Assembly: GCA_947364365.1 (NCBI GenBank)
Contig: CANASP010000010.1
Span: forward strand, 26,795 to 90,794
DNA from: an uncultured Alistipes sp.
GTDB lineage: Bacteria; Bacteroidota; Bacteroidia; Bacteroidales; Rikenellaceae
Reading direction: 5' to 3'
DNA: 64,000 bases
The notes below the pieces were generated by a model. That model was not told the origin of the DNA. It did no database searches and saw only the letters and a program-made list of their open reading frames with translations. Positions 16,907 through 26,251 of this stretch are shown one piece after another. Made by a program: the position numbers and the translations under genes. Each line of letters starts with the position of its first letter. Positions within the stretch are counted from its first letter, which is position 1.

Positions 16907-19531
16907 ATGATGGAATCGAATAAAATTCGTCAGGCCTTTCTCGACTTCTTCGCATCCAAAGAGCATGCGATCGTGCCGTCGGCCCCGATGGTCGTCAAGG
17001 GCGACCCGACGCTGATGTTCACCAATGCGGGTATGAACCAGTTCAAGGATATCTTCCTGGGCAACGCCCCCCGCAAATACCCCCGTGCGGCCGACACGCA
17101 GAAGTGTCTGCGCGTCTCGGGCAAGCACAACGACCTGGAGGAGGTGGGCCACGATACCTACCACCACACCATGTTCGAGATGCTGGGCAACTGGTCCTAC
17201 GGCGACTACTTCAAGCGCGAGGCGATCGCCTGGGCCTGGGAGCTGCTCCACGACGTCTACAAGCTCCCGGCCGAGCGCATGTACGCCACGGTCTTCGAAG
17301 GCTCGGAGGAGGACGGCGTACCCTTCGACCAGGAGGCCTACGACTACTGGTCGCAGTACCTTCCCGCCGACCACATCATCCGCGGCAACAAGCACGACAA
17401 CTTCTGGGAGATGGGCGAGACGGGTCCCTGCGGTCCCTGTTCGGAGATCCATTTCGACCTGCGCGATGAGGCGGAGATCGCCGCCAAGCCGGGCCGCGAG
17501 ATGGTCAATACGGGCCATCCGCAGGTGATCGAGATCTGGAACCTCGTCTTCATGCAGTTCAACCGCAAGGCCAACGGCTCGCTGGAGGAGCTTCCCGCGC
17601 GCAACGTCGACACGGGCATGGGCTTCGAGCGCCTCTGCATGATCCTTCAGGGCAAGAAGTCCAACTACGATACCGACGTCTTCCAGCCCACGATCGGCCG
17701 CATCGCCGCCCTCTCGGGCAAGCGCTACGGCGACGACGGGAAGTGCGACGTGGCCATGCGCGTCATCGCCGACCACCTGCGCGCCATCGCCTTCTCGATC
17801 GCCGACGGCCAGTTGCCCTCCAACGTCAAGGCGGGCTACGTCATCCGCCGCATCCTGCGCCGTGCCGTGCGCTACGGCTATACCTACCTCGGCTTCAACG
17901 AACCCACGCTCTGCAAGCTCGTTCCGGGTCTGGTGGAGCAGATGGGCGGCCAGTTCCCCGAGCTGCGGGCCCAGCAGGAGCTGATCGTCAAGGTGATCGA
18001 GGAGGAGGAGGCTTCGTTCCTCCGCACGCTGGCCACGGGCATCACGCTCCTGGACGGCGTCATTGCCCGCACCAAGAACGAGGGCGGCAAGGTCGTCTCG
18101 GGCAAGGACGCCTTCGTCCTCTACGATACCTTCGGCTTCCCGATCGACCTGACGGAGCTCATCGCCCGCGAACAGGGCGTCGACGTCGACCTGGAGGGCT
18201 TCGAGCGCGAGTTGCAGGCCCAGAAGGAGCGTTCGCGCAACGCTGCGGCCGTCGACACCGACGACTGGGTCGAGCTCATCCCGATCAAGGAGAGTGTCTT
18301 CACTGGTTACGATACGCTCACCGACACGGTGCGCATCGCCCGTTACCGCCGCGTGACGTCGAAGAACCGGACGACCTACCAGCTGGTTTTCGACCGCACC
18401 CCCTTCTACGGCAATTCGGGCGGTCAGATCGGCGACGTGGGCCATATCGAGAGCGCCAACGAACGCGTCGAGGTGGTCGCCACCGAAAAGGAGAACGGCC
18501 TGATTATCCATATCGTCGACCGGCTTCCCGAGAACCCCGCGGCTGAGTTCCGCGCCGTGGTCGACCCCGAGAAGCGTCAGGCGGCGGCCAACAACCACTC
18601 GGCCACCCACCTCATGCACGAGGCGCTGCGCAAGGTGCTCGGCACCCACGTCGAGCAGAAGGGTTCGATGGTGACCCCCGAGCTGCTGCGCTTCGACTTC
18701 TCCCATTTCCAGAAGGTCACGCGCGAGGAGCTGCGCGAGGTCGAGCGGCTGGTCAACCGGGCCATCCGCGCCAACCATCCGCTGGAGGAGAACCGCGAGG
18801 CGACCAAGGAGGAGGCTGCGGCAGCCGGCGCCATGATGCTCTTCGGCGAGAAGTACGGCGACCGGGTCCGCATGGTCCGTTTCGGTTCGTCGGTCGAGCT
18901 GTGCGGCGGTACGCATACCTCCGCCACGGGTAACATCGGTCTGTTCAAGATCCTCAACGAGAGCGCCATCTCGGCCGGTGTCCGCCGTATCGAGGCCGTC
19001 ACGGGCGAGCAGGCCGAGAAGGTTCTCTACGCTGCCGAGGATACGATGCGCAACCTGGGCGAGGCGCTCAACAATCCCCAGCTGGTCCAGGCCGTGCGTA
19101 AGATGCTCGAAAGCAACGAGGCCCTCTCGAAGGAGGTCGAGGCGATGCGCCGCGAGCAGGTGGCGCAGTGGGCCGAGAAGATCGCCGCCAGTACGCCCGA
19201 GCGCGACGGAGTGATGCTTTTCGCCACGCAGGTCGACCGCCGTCCCGATCTGGTCAAGGATCTGGCCTACAATTTGCGGGCCCGTTCGCCGAGACTGGTC
19301 TTCGTCGTCGGCTCGTCGTTCGAGGGCAAGCCGTCGCTCACGGTGATGCTCGGCGAGGAGATCGCCTCGCACGGTGTCAACGCCGGTGCGGTGGTCCGCG
19401 AGGCGGCCCGTCTGATGCAGGGCGGCGGAGGCGGCCAGCCCTTCTTCGCCACGGCGGGCGGCAAGAACGTCGAGGGGCTCCAGGCAGCCATCGACAAGGC
19501 TGTCGAGCTGATCCTCTCCCAACTCAAGTAA
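16907..19531 (+). CDS. alaS: Alanine--tRNA ligase
   Basis: An 874-residue class II aminoacyl-tRNA synthetase, full length for the family. N-terminal aminoacylation core ([25 protein letters not shown]), tRNA-recognition region, editing domain with zinc ligands H564 and H568 ([10 protein letters not shown]) and C666/H670 (ELCGGTH), and a C-terminal C-Ala domain ending in the Gly-rich [14 protein letters not shown]. It charges tRNA-Ala and hydrolyses Ser/Gly mischarges. The ATG at 16907 is followed by another at 16910; either may be used. gpmI follows after 22 nt. Confidence 0.98.
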   Translation: MMESNKIRQAFLDFFASKEHAIVPSAPMVVKGDPTLMFTNAGMNQFKDIFLGNAPRKYPRAADTQKCLRVSGKHNDLEEVGHDTYHHTMFEMLGNWSYGDYFKREAIAWAWELLHDVYKLPAERMYATVFEGSEEDGVPFDQEAYDYWSQYLPADHIIRGNKHDNFWEMGETGPCGPCSEIHFDLRDEAEIAAKPGREMVNTGHPQVIEIWNLVFMQFNRKANGSLEELPARNVDTGMGFERLCMILQGKKSNYDTDVFQPTIGRIAALSGKRYGDDGKCDVAMRVIADHLRAIAFSIADGQLPSNVKAGYVIRRILRRAVRYGYTYLGFNEPTLCKLVPGLVEQMGGQFPELRAQQELIVKVIEEEEASFLRTLATGITLLDGVIARTKNEGGKVVSGKDAFVLYDTFGFPIDLTELIAREQGVDVDLEGFERELQAQKERSRNAAAVDTDDWVELIPIKESVFTGYDTLTDTVRIARYRRVTSKNRTTYQLVFDRTPFYGNSGGQIGDVGHIESANERVEVVATEKENGLIIHIVDRLPENPAAEFRAVVDPEKRQAAANNHSATHLMHEALRKVLGTHVEQKGSMVTPELLRFDFSHFQKVTREELREVERLVNRAIRANHPLEENREATKEEAAAAGAMMLFGEKYGDRVRMVRFGSSVELCGGTHTSATGNIGLFKILNESAISAGVRRIEAVTGEQAEKVLYAAEDTMRNLGEALNNPQLVQAVRKMLESNEALSKEVEAMRREQVAQWAEKIAASTPERDGVMLFATQVDRRPDLVKDLAYNLRARSPRLVFVVGSSFEGKPSLTVMLGEEIASHGVNAGAVVREAARLMQGGGGGQPFFATAGGKNVEGLQAAIDKAVELILSQLK

Positions 19532-19553
19532 AATCCGTAATCGAAAGAAAGAT

Positions 19554-21080
19554 ATGGCAAACAAGGTTCTTCTGATGATTCTCGATGGCTGGGGCAACGG
19601 CCATCACGACAAGGCCGACGTCATCTCGACGGTCCACCCGGCCTATATTTCGGCCATGACCGAAAAGTATCCCCACGCCGAGCTGCGCACCGACGGCGAG
19701 AACGTCGGTCTGCCCGACGGCCAGATGGGCAACTCGGAGGTGGGACACCTCAACATCGGCGCCGGCCGCGTGGTCTACCAGGATCTGGTGAAGATCAACC
19801 GCGCCTGCCGCGACAACTCCATCATGCAGAATCCCGAGGTGAAGGCCGCCTTCGAATATGCGAAGGAGAAGGGTGTGGCCGTCCACTTCATGGGACTGGT
19901 CTCCGACGGAGGCGTCCACTCGTCGCTCGAGCACCTCTTCAAGCTCTGCGACATCGCCGCCGAGTACAAGATCGAGAACACCTTCGTCCATTGCTTCATG
20001 GACGGCCGCGACACCGACCCGCGCAGCGGCAAGGGCTTCGTCGCAGCCCTCGAAAAGCACATGGCCGCTACGACGGGCCGCATCGCCACGGTCATCGGCC
20101 GCTACTACGCCATGGACCGCGACAAGCGCTGGGAGCGCGTGAAGATCGCCTACGACGCGCTGGTCAACGGCATCGGCGAGCACTCGTCCGACATGGTCGA
20201 GGCTGTGCAGAAGTCCTACGACGAGGGCGTCACCGACGAGTTCATCAAGCCCTACGTGCATATCGACGCCGTCGGGCAGCCCATCGGCACGATCAAGCCC
20301 CAGGACGTAGTGATCTTCTTCAACTACCGTAACGACCGCGCCAAGGAGCTCACCGTGGTCCTCACGCAGGAGGATATGCCCGCCGAAGGGATGCACACGC
20401 TGCCGCTCTACTACTGCTGCATGACCCCCTACGACGCCAAGTTCACCGGCCTGCACATCCTCTTCGACAAGGAGAACGTGCCCGACACCATCGGCGAGTG
20501 GGTCTCGAAGCAGGGCCTGAGCCAGCTACGCATCGCCGAGACCGAGAAATACGCCCACGTGACCTTCTTCCTCAACGGCGGCCGCGAGGAGAAGTTCGGG
20601 GGCGAGGAGCGCATCCTGGTCGCTTCGCCCAAGGTGGCCACCTATGATCTCCAGCCCGAGATGTCGGCCCCCGAGGTGGCCGACAAACTGGCCGCGGCGC
20701 TCGACGAGCAGCGTTTCGACTTCATCTGCCTCAACTTCGCCAACGGCGACATGGTGGGTCACACGGGCGTCTACGAGGCGATCGTCAAGGCCGTGAAGGC
20801 CGTCGACGGTTGCGTCGAGAAGGTCGTCGAGGCTGCCAAGCGCAACGGCTACGAGGTGGTGATGATCGCCGACCACGGCAATGCCGACAACGCCGTCAAC
20901 GCCGACGGCTCGCCCAACACGGCCCACTCGCTCAATCCGGTGCCCATCGTGGTCGTTTCGGATCGCGTCGGGAAGGTCGAGAGCGGTATCCTGGCCGATG
21001 TGGCGCCCACGGTACTCAAGCTCATGGGTCTTGAGCAGCCCGCCTCCATGACGGGGCACGCGCTGGTCGAGTTCAAGTAA
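19554..21080 (+). CDS. gpmI: 2,3-bisphosphoglycerate-independent phosphoglycerate mutase
   Basis: A 508-residue alkaline-phosphatase-superfamily enzyme that interconverts 3- and 2-phosphoglycerate in glycolysis. N-terminal metal motif LMILDGWG, phosphoserine nucleophile S61 in [28 protein letters not shown] and [12 protein letters not shown] in the transferase domain, and ADHGNADN plus HSLNPVPIV near the C-terminus for Mn2+ binding. Full length. Cotranscribed with alaS and closed by a strong terminator. Confidence 0.97.
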   Translation: MANKVLLMILDGWGNGHHDKADVISTVHPAYISAMTEKYPHAELRTDGENVGLPDGQMGNSEVGHLNIGAGRVVYQDLVKINRACRDNSIMQNPEVKAAFEYAKEKGVAVHFMGLVSDGGVHSSLEHLFKLCDIAAEYKIENTFVHCFMDGRDTDPRSGKGFVAALEKHMAATTGRIATVIGRYYAMDRDKRWERVKIAYDALVNGIGEHSSDMVEAVQKSYDEGVTDEFIKPYVHIDAVGQPIGTIKPQDVVIFFNYRNDRAKELTVVLTQEDMPAEGMHTLPLYYCCMTPYDAKFTGLHILFDKENVPDTIGEWVSKQGLSQLRIAETEKYAHVTFFLNGGREEKFGGEERILVASPKVATYDLQPEMSAPEVADKLAAALDEQRFDFICLNFANGDMVGHTGVYEAIVKAVKAVDGCVEKVVEAAKRNGYEVVMIADHGNADNAVNADGSPNTAHSLNPVPIVVVSDRVGKVESGILADVAPTVLKLMGLEQPASMTGHALVEFK

Positions 21081-21105
21081 GGGCGCGCATTTCGCCGCTC
21101 TGTTT

Positions 21106-21137
21106 GCGGGCACGGATTTTCCGTGCCCGCTTTTTTT
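21106..21137 (+). terminator. Intrinsic terminator of alaS-gpmI
   Basis: Perfect stem GCGGGCACGG / CCGTGCCCGC with loop ATTTT, followed by seven T. Confidence 0.93.
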
Positions 21138-21393
21138 CTGCTTGGGGTTGCCGCGTGAGTAAGTGCGCTGCGGGCTTGTCCGCGGCGCTGCGGCCCGCAT
21201 GGCTCTGACGGGCCGAAATGTACGCTTGCCACGTAGCGGCACTGCGGCCCGGCAGTTTTTCAGGTCCCGACGCCGGACCTCGCGTATGGCCTCCTTTCCC
21301 GTTTCGCGGTCGATGGGGGCGTTTCGTACAGCCCGAAAATAAAGTCTTTCGAATAATTTCTATGTTTTTAGTAGGATGTGCGGATTTTATTTC
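21138..21393. other. Intergenic stretch without a supported gene
   Basis: Between the gpmI terminator and the next promoter I see no reading frame with coding character on either strand. The left part is GC-rich; the right part turns AT-rich towards the promoter at 21394. Confidence 0.6.
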
Positions 21394-21401
21394 TAAATTT
21401 G
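21394..21401 (+). promoter_or_regulatory. -7 element TAAATTTG of thioredoxin-like gene
   Basis: Perfect match, 19 nt before the ATG at 21421, in an AT-rich context. Confidence 0.55.
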
Positions 21402-21420
21402 CAGTACTAAATAATTAGAT

Positions 21421-21933
21421 ATGAAAAAGACGCTTCTTCTTTGCATTGGCCTGCTGACCCTCGTCGCGGCTGCGACCGCCGCGCAACCCGCCTTCACCGA
21501 GGGTGCCAAAGCGCCCGCCCTGACCGTCGAGCGGCTCGACGGCCAGCCGTTCAAGCTCGCGAAGGAGCGCGGGCGTGTCGTGGTGTTGAGTTTCTGGGCC
21601 ACCTGGTGCGGCCCCTGCATGCGCGAGCTGGGCGAGGTGCCCGAAAAGATCCTCCGCCGTTTCGACGGCCGCCCCGTCGCCTTTCTGGCCATCGACAAGG
21701 GCGAGCCGCGCAAGACGGTCGAGAGGAAGGTCGCCGAGCTGAAAGCCGCAGGCATCGAGTTCCCTGTGGCGATAGATCCCTACGATCGGCTCGCGCCGAT
21801 GCAGGGCGACGGCCGCATCCCGCGTCTGGTCGTCATCGACCGCCGGGGTGTCGTCCGCCTTCACGCGGTGGGGTATACCCCCGAGCGGCTCGACGAGGTG
21901 GCCGCATTGATCGAAAGCCTGCTCGACGAGTGA
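21421..21933 (+). CDS. TlpA/ResA-like periplasmic thioredoxin-fold protein
   Basis: A 170-residue exported protein: signal peptide (MKKTLLLCIGLLTLVAAATAA) and a thioredoxin fold of the TlpA/AhpC-TSA type. The redox site is W-C63-G-P-C66 in SFWATWCGPCMREL, with the cis-Pro motif GRIPRLVVID. It probably reduces or oxidises protein disulfides in the periplasm, for example during cytochrome or envelope protein maturation. The next gene follows after 67 nt containing a hairpin; they may be cotranscribed. Confidence 0.88.
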   Translation: MKKTLLLCIGLLTLVAAATAAQPAFTEGAKAPALTVERLDGQPFKLAKERGRVVVLSFWATWCGPCMRELGEVPEKILRRFDGRPVAFLAIDKGEPRKTVERKVAELKAAGIEFPVAIDPYDRLAPMQGDGRIPRLVVIDRRGVVRLHAVGYTPERLDEVAALIESLLDE

Positions 21934-21945
21934 CCCGAGTACTTC

Positions 21946-21972
21946 GGGTGATCCGGTAAAACGGAATCACCC
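21946..21972. repeat. Intergenic hairpin without T-tract
   Basis: Inverted repeat GGGTGAT-CCG / CGG-A-ATCACCC around a short loop, between the thioredoxin-like gene and the next. No T-run follows, so it is unlikely to be a full terminator; it may stabilise or process the mRNA. Confidence 0.5.
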
Positions 21973-22000
21973 GGAAACGAACCCGATAACCGAAAATCCT

Positions 22001-22867
22001 ATGAAACGTATCCTGCTGTTTTGCGTCGCGCTCCTGCCGTGTCTAGCCGCCGACGCCCAGATCCCCAAGCCGGGCTTTCTCGTCTCCGAGATCATCCACC
22101 GCCAGTGCGGCATCGCCGACTACCGCAACGAGCGCTTCGACTTCGCCCGTTTTCCCCTCCGCCGCGACCTTGCCGGGCTGTTCGCGCCCGGCGATACGAT
22201 CCGGCACAATACCTATGTCCTCGACATAGCGATCCGCGACGCCTCCGACTCGATCGCAGGCTACCGTGTCCAGTCCCCCGTGCAGGTCGGCGAGCCGCGC
22301 GACTCGGTGCGCAACGTCTACGTCCACCATCCCGCGTTCGAATGCACGATCAAGGCCGCGCTCCCGGCCGATGCTTCCGATGCGGCGATCGCCCGGGCCG
22401 TCGATTCGCTCCATGCCGTGCGCACGCTGCCCGACGACAACCGCGGCATCCTGTGCGCCGCCGACCAGGACGACTTTTCCTATGCGATGCAGTACCTTCT
22501 CTCGCGCCACGGCATCTGCGCCGAGCCGATCTTCACGTGGCAGACCACCGTGCCGTCAGTCGACAGCCGCGCCGCCCTGCTCGACCGTTGCTGCGACCGT
22601 GCGGCGACGCTCCGCGTGGGCTCCGACATCGAGCGTTTCGTGCGGCGCACGCGCTTCGACGAGGCCTGCATCTACGCCTGCCAGCCCTCGAAGGAGGGCG
22701 GCCGCGCGATCTTCTTCTTCTACGTCGACGGCCGGTTCTGGTGCAAGCGGGGCTTCACGGAGTATGTCTCCTACGACACGTTCGAATCCGTCTGGCGCCA
22801 CGACAAGGGCATGCGGCGCATCGTCGCCTACCGCCTCAAGCCCGGCTTCGGGTCGGCGGATCAGTAG
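22001..22867 (+). CDS. Exported protein of unknown function
   Basis: A 288-residue protein I do not recognise. Signal peptide MKRILLFCVALLPCLAADAQ, then a domain beginning IPKPGFLVSEIIHRQ. Several Asp/Arg pairs and scattered Cys (CGIADY, CTIKAAL, CAADQDDF, CDRAATL, CIYACQ) are present; even numbers of Cys suggest periplasmic disulfides, which would fit the upstream thioredoxin-like gene. Its last 7 nt overlap the end of the convergent deacylase gene, so the two transcripts overlap tail to tail. Confidence 0.75.
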   Translation: MKRILLFCVALLPCLAADAQIPKPGFLVSEIIHRQCGIADYRNERFDFARFPLRRDLAGLFAPGDTIRHNTYVLDIAIRDASDSIAGYRVQSPVQVGEPRDSVRNVYVHHPAFECTIKAALPADASDAAIARAVDSLHAVRTLPDDNRGILCAADQDDFSYAMQYLLSRHGICAEPIFTWQTTVPSVDSRAALLDRCCDRAATLRVGSDIERFVRRTRFDEACIYACQPSKEGGRAIFFFYVDGRFWCKRGFTEYVSYDTFESVWRHDKGMRRIVAYRLKPGFGSADQ

Positions 22868-23382
22868 AGCGCCAGAAATTCGTAGGTGTGGCCCACGGCC
22901 GCGAGGTAGCGCATGAAGGCTTCGCGCGAGACGATCACCGTCGCGCGGTTGTCGTTGGGGTGGAAGGCGAAGCGCTCCCACGTCCGCATGCGGCTGTCGA
23001 GAAACAGGTGCACGTGGCGGGCCGGGTCGTTGATCAGCCCGAAGGCCGACACCGATCCGGGCCGCAATCCCAGCCACCGCTCCATGCGCTGCTCGGAGGC
23101 GAACGAGAGCTTGCCCTGGTGCAGCCGCTGTTCGAGATCGCGGATCGCCAGCCGTTGCTCGGCGTCGAAGCATACCAGGTAGTGGCGGTCGCCTTTGTGG
23201 TTGCGCAGGAAGAGGTTCTTGCAGTGGCGCGCGCCGTCGCCGCGGCAGTAGGAGAGCGCTATTTCGCACGTCGGCGCCTCGGGGTGCTCGTACCACGTGT
23301 AGGGAATCGCGTGGGCGTCGAGCCAGTCGAAGACCCGCTGTCGCCTCTGGTCGGCCGAGGGCATGTCTGTCTGATTTTTCAT
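22861..23382 (-). CDS. YbaK/ProX-type aminoacyl-tRNA deacylase
   Basis: A 173-residue member of the YbaK/prolyl-tRNA editing superfamily, closest in style to the free-standing ProX (PrdX) enzymes that hydrolyse Ala-tRNA-Pro or related mischarged tRNAs. Seen are HPEAPTCEIA near the N-terminus, CKNLFLRNHKGDRHYLV (the conserved K-N-L-F-L-R-D/N-K motif), and the C-terminal PNDNRATVIVS. The start ATG overlaps the stop of the TcdA gene (ATGA), which indicates translational coupling; an internal ATG 18 nt later is the alternative. Confidence 0.85.
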   Translation of the reverse strand: MKNQTDMPSADQRRQRVFDWLDAHAIPYTWYEHPEAPTCEIALSYCRGDGARHCKNLFLRNHKGDRHYLVCFDAEQRLAIRDLEQRLHQGKLSFASEQRMERWLGLRPGSVSAFGLINDPARHVHLFLDSRMRTWERFAFHPNDNRATVIVSREAFMRYLAAVGHTYEFLALY

Positions 23383-24110
23383 TGTCGATTGTCCAGCTCT
23401 CCCGCGAGGTCGCGGACGACCACCGAGGCGCAGCCGATGCCGAACAGCGCCGGGATGTAGGAGATCGTCCCCACGTTCGACTTCTTGTTGCGCTCCTCGC
23501 AGAGGATCATCGCCCCCTCGCGCATCGGCTCGGGCGAGAAGACGGCCTGGAAGCCCTTGCGGATGCCGATCTTGTGGAGCCGCTTGCGCAGCATGTGGGC
23601 CAGCGGGCAGTGGTGGGTCTTCGCGATGTCGGCGATCTCCATCTGCGTGGGGTCGGTCTTGGCACCGGCGCCCATCGAGCTCACGAGCGGGATGCCCCGC
23701 TCCATCGCCGCGGCGATCAGCGCCAGTTTGGGCGAGAGCGTGTCGATGGCGTCGACCATATAATCATAGTGCGCCGCGTCGAGCAGGGTGTAGGTCTCCT
23801 CGTCCTTGATGTAGCGGTCGACCACCCTTAGCTCCAGTCGGGGGTTGATGTCGCGCAGCCGTTCGGCCAGCACCTCGGCCTTGGGACGTCCTACGGTCGA
23901 GTGGAGCGCCACGAGCTGGCGGTTGATGTTCGACGGCGACACCGTGTCGGCATCGGCGATCGTCATGCGTCCCACGCCCGCGCGGGCGATCATCTCCGCG
24001 GCGTAGGCCCCCACGCCGCCCAGTCCCACGACCAGCACGTGGGCGCGCCGCAGGCGGTCGAGTTTCTCTTGGCCGAGCAGCAGCTCGGTCCGTTCAAGCC
24101 AGTTGTCCAT
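23379..24110 (-). CDS. tcdA: tRNA threonylcarbamoyladenosine dehydratase (ThiF/E1 family)
   Basis: A 243-residue E1-like adenylyltransferase. The nucleotide-binding loop VVGLGGVGAYAAE is at about residues 28-40; ADADTVSPSNINRQ and the central DAIDT match the family. TcdA (YgdL/CsdL) uses ATP to cyclise t6A37 into ct6A in ANN-decoding tRNAs. The context of another tRNA-linked enzyme (the deacylase) downstream supports this over ThiF or MoeB, whose partners are absent. It overlaps the TatD-like gene by 17 nt and the deacylase by 4 nt. Confidence 0.88.
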   Translation of the reverse strand: MDNWLERTELLLGQEKLDRLRRAHVLVVGLGGVGAYAAEMIARAGVGRMTIADADTVSPSNINRQLVALHSTVGRPKAEVLAERLRDINPRLELRVVDRYIKDEETYTLLDAAHYDYMVDAIDTLSPKLALIAAAMERGIPLVSSMGAGAKTDPTQMEIADIAKTHHCPLAHMLRKRLHKIGIRKGFQAVFSPEPMREGAMILCEERNKKSNVGTISYIPALFGIGCASVVVRDLAGELDNRQ

Positions 24111-24690
24111 TTCCGAATATCCGTTCGTAGTTTTCGACCGTCGCCCGCCGCAGCGTTTCGGTATCCATGCCCTTGAGCGCCGCGATGCGGGCGCAGATCG
24201 TCCCGATCGGTGCGGCGCTCGTGTCGGTCTCGACGAAAAGCCGTTCGGGCGGCGTCGTGCGCAGCGCCTCCACGGTCCGCGGCGAGGCGAAGGTCCGCTC
24301 GCCGAACGAGAGGTAGTGGCCGCGCGCCACGGCCTGCCGGGCCTGCTCGGCCGAGCCGATGAAGCCGTGGAAGATCGCCGCGCGGGGCGGGTATTCCGCC
24401 AGACGGCGCATCACCGCCTCGAAGGCTCTCACGCAGTGCAGCACCACCGGAAGCCCCGCCTCGCAGGCCAGCGCGAGCTGCTCGACGAAACACGCCTCCT
24501 GCACCGCGCGGGGTACCGCGCAGGCGAAGTCGAGCCCGATTTCGCCCACGGCCTGCACCCCTTCGGGCAGCGGCCGCAGCGCCGCGGCGGCACCCGGCGC
24601 CGCCTGCCAGGGATGGATACCCGCCGTGCGCGGCGAGATGAAGTCGCCGGGGGCCTTGTGGGTGTGTATGTCTACGTAAAGCGAGGTCAC
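24094..24690 (-). CDS. TatD-like metal-dependent hydrolase
   Basis: A protein of about 198 residues with a shortened TatD TIM-barrel: metal motif DIHTHK at the N-terminus, GEIGLDF, VLHCVRAFEAV, FHGF and ETDT. TatD proteins are Mg2+-dependent 3'-5' exonucleases or deoxyribonucleases; Bacteroidetes carry this short version. The only plausible start is the GTG of VTSLYVDIHTHK; the upstream in-frame ATG at 24741 precedes the promoter element. First gene of a three-gene operon with tcdA and the deacylase. Confidence 0.8.
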   Translation of the reverse strand: MTSLYVDIHTHKAPGDFISPRTAGIHPWQAAPGAAAALRPLPEGVQAVGEIGLDFACAVPRAVQEACFVEQLALACEAGLPVVLHCVRAFEAVMRRLAEYPPRAAIFHGFIGSAEQARQAVARGHYLSFGERTFASPRTVEALRTTPPERLFVETDTSAAPIGTICARIAALKGMDTETLRRATVENYERIFGNGQLA

Positions 24691-24695
24691 GAAGG

Positions 24696-24703
24696 CAAAA
24701 TTA
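24696..24703 (-). promoter_or_regulatory. -7 element TAATTTTG of tatD-like operon
   Basis: Perfect match on the minus strand, with only 5 nt between it and the GTG start, again predicting a leaderless or nearly leaderless transcript. Confidence 0.5.
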
Positions 24704-24767
24704 CGACTTTTTGGACTAAATCGGGAATTTCGGATGCGCATCGTGGTGATTTCTCGGAAAAAATACG

Positions 24768-24775
24768 TACTTTCG
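24768..24775 (+). promoter_or_regulatory. -7 element TACTTTCG of nqr operon
   Basis: One mismatch to TAnnTTTG (TTCG, a common variant). It predicts a leader of about 115 nt before nqrA. Confidence 0.5.
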
Positions 24776-24779
24776 CGTG

Positions 24780-24894
24780 CGATTTATTGTGGATTGTTAG
24801 CCTGCTAACAGCTTCCGCGGCTGCTTGGCGCGCGGAGGCGGCGATCGGGAATTTCATTCAAATACAATACAAACAAACCCAAACAACTTTAACC
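24780..24894 (+). promoter_or_regulatory. Structured leader of nqr operon
   Basis: The leader contains a tight hairpin GTTAG-CCTG-CTAAC (24796-24809) and a second stem TCCGCG / CGCGGA, then an unstructured A/C-rich stretch up to the ATG with no Shine-Dalgarno, typical of Bacteroidetes. No known riboswitch core is recognised. Confidence 0.35.
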
Positions 24895-26250
24895 ATGTCG
24901 AAAATCATTACTCTACGCAAGGGTCTCGACATCAATCTGGAGGGCAAGGCCCAGGAGTCGTTGCGCGTCGCGCCGACGGCTTCGGAGTATGCCCTCTCGC
25001 CGCTCGACTTCGAGGGCGTGACTCCCAAGTTGCTGGTTAAGGCGGGCGATCGGGTGAAGGCCGGTACGCCGTTGTTCTTTAACAAGTACAACGAGCGCAT
25101 CCTCTTCACCTCGCCGGTCAGCGGTACGGTGGCGGCCATCAATCGCGGCGAGAAGCGCAAGGTGCTCTCCGTGACGGTGACCCCCGATGCCGAGCAGAGC
25201 TACGAGGAGTTCGCCGCGCTCGATGTGCACGCAGCGTCGCGCGACCAGATCGTCGAGCAGCTGCTGCGTTCGGGCCTCTGGCCGATGATCGTGCAGCGCC
25301 CCTACGGCATCATCGCCGACCCCAGCGACACGCCCAAGGCGATCTTCGTCTCGGCGTTCGATTCGGCGCCGCTGGCTCCCGACTACAACTTCGTGCTGCG
25401 CGAGGAGCAGGCCAATCTCCAGACCGGTATCGAGGTGATGCGCCGCCTCACCTCGGGCAAGGTGCATCTGTCGATGCGCGCCAAGGCCGAGGGCAAGATG
25501 ACCGTATTGCAGGGTGCCGAGCAGCACCTCTTCGCCGGCAAGCACCCCGTGGGCAACGTGGGCGTGCAGATCCACCACATCGACCCGATCAACCGCGGCG
25601 AGGTGGTCTGGACGGTCAACATCCAGGACCTGGCCATCATCGGCCGTCTGTTCAACACGGGCCGCGTCGACATGACGAAGATCATCGCCGTGGCGGGTTC
25701 GGAGATCGAGAAGCCCGACTACTGCCGCGTCATCGCCGGCGCCAAGGTCGACTCGGTCCTCGCGGGCAACGTCAAGCCGCAGCGCGAGGGCGACTCGGTG
25801 CGCGTCATCTCGGGCAACGTGCTGACCGGCACCAAGGTCGCAGCCGACGGCTTCCTGACCTTCTACGCCAACCAGCTCACCGTGATCCCCGAGGGCGACA
25901 AGTACGAGCTGCTGGGCTGGGCCATGCCCCGCTTCAACAAGTTCTCCGTATCGCGCGCCTACTTCTCGTGGCTCTGCCCCAAGAAGGCCTATAAGCTCGA
26001 CACCAACATGAACGGCGGCGAGCGTCCGTTCGTCGTGACGGGCCTCTACGAGCAGTACCTGCCGATGGACATCTACCCGATGTACCTGCTGAAGGCGTGC
26101 CTGGCGGGCGATATCGACAAGATGGAGAACCTGGGCATCTACGAGGTTACGGAAGAGGACTTCGCCCTCTGCGAGTTCGTCGATCCCTCGAAGATCGAGA
26201 TCCAGCAGATCATCCGCGACGGTATTAACTTAATGATCAAGGAGGCATAG
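24895..26250 (+). CDS. nqrA: Na+-translocating NADH:quinone reductase subunit A
   Basis: A 451-residue peripheral subunit. N-terminal barrel-sandwich (lipoyl-like) fold GLDINLEGKAQES, SPVSGTVAAINRGEKRKVLS, and the central NqrA core with HPVGNVGVQIHHIDPI and GLYEQYLPMDIYPMYLLKAC. It carries no cofactor in known complexes and contacts quinone. First of six genes nqrABCDEF in canonical order with short spacing. NQR couples NADH oxidation to Na+ export and is the main respiratory Na+ pump in Bacteroidetes. Confidence 0.95.
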   Translation: MSKIITLRKGLDINLEGKAQESLRVAPTASEYALSPLDFEGVTPKLLVKAGDRVKAGTPLFFNKYNERILFTSPVSGTVAAINRGEKRKVLSVTVTPDAEQSYEEFAALDVHAASRDQIVEQLLRSGLWPMIVQRPYGIIADPSDTPKAIFVSAFDSAPLAPDYNFVLREEQANLQTGIEVMRRLTSGKVHLSMRAKAEGKMTVLQGAEQHLFAGKHPVGNVGVQIHHIDPINRGEVVWTVNIQDLAIIGRLFNTGRVDMTKIIAVAGSEIEKPDYCRVIAGAKVDSVLAGNVKPQREGDSVRVISGNVLTGTKVAADGFLTFYANQLTVIPEGDKYELLGWAMPRFNKFSVSRAYFSWLCPKKAYKLDTNMNGGERPFVVTGLYEQYLPMDIYPMYLLKACLAGDIDKMENLGIYEVTEEDFALCEFVDPSKIEIQQIIRDGINLMIKEA

Positions 26251-26251
26251 T

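Noticed and set aside
21218-21418. Small open frame before the thioredoxin-like gene
   Set aside because: Runs across the promoter and into AT-rich non-coding sequence; no family features.
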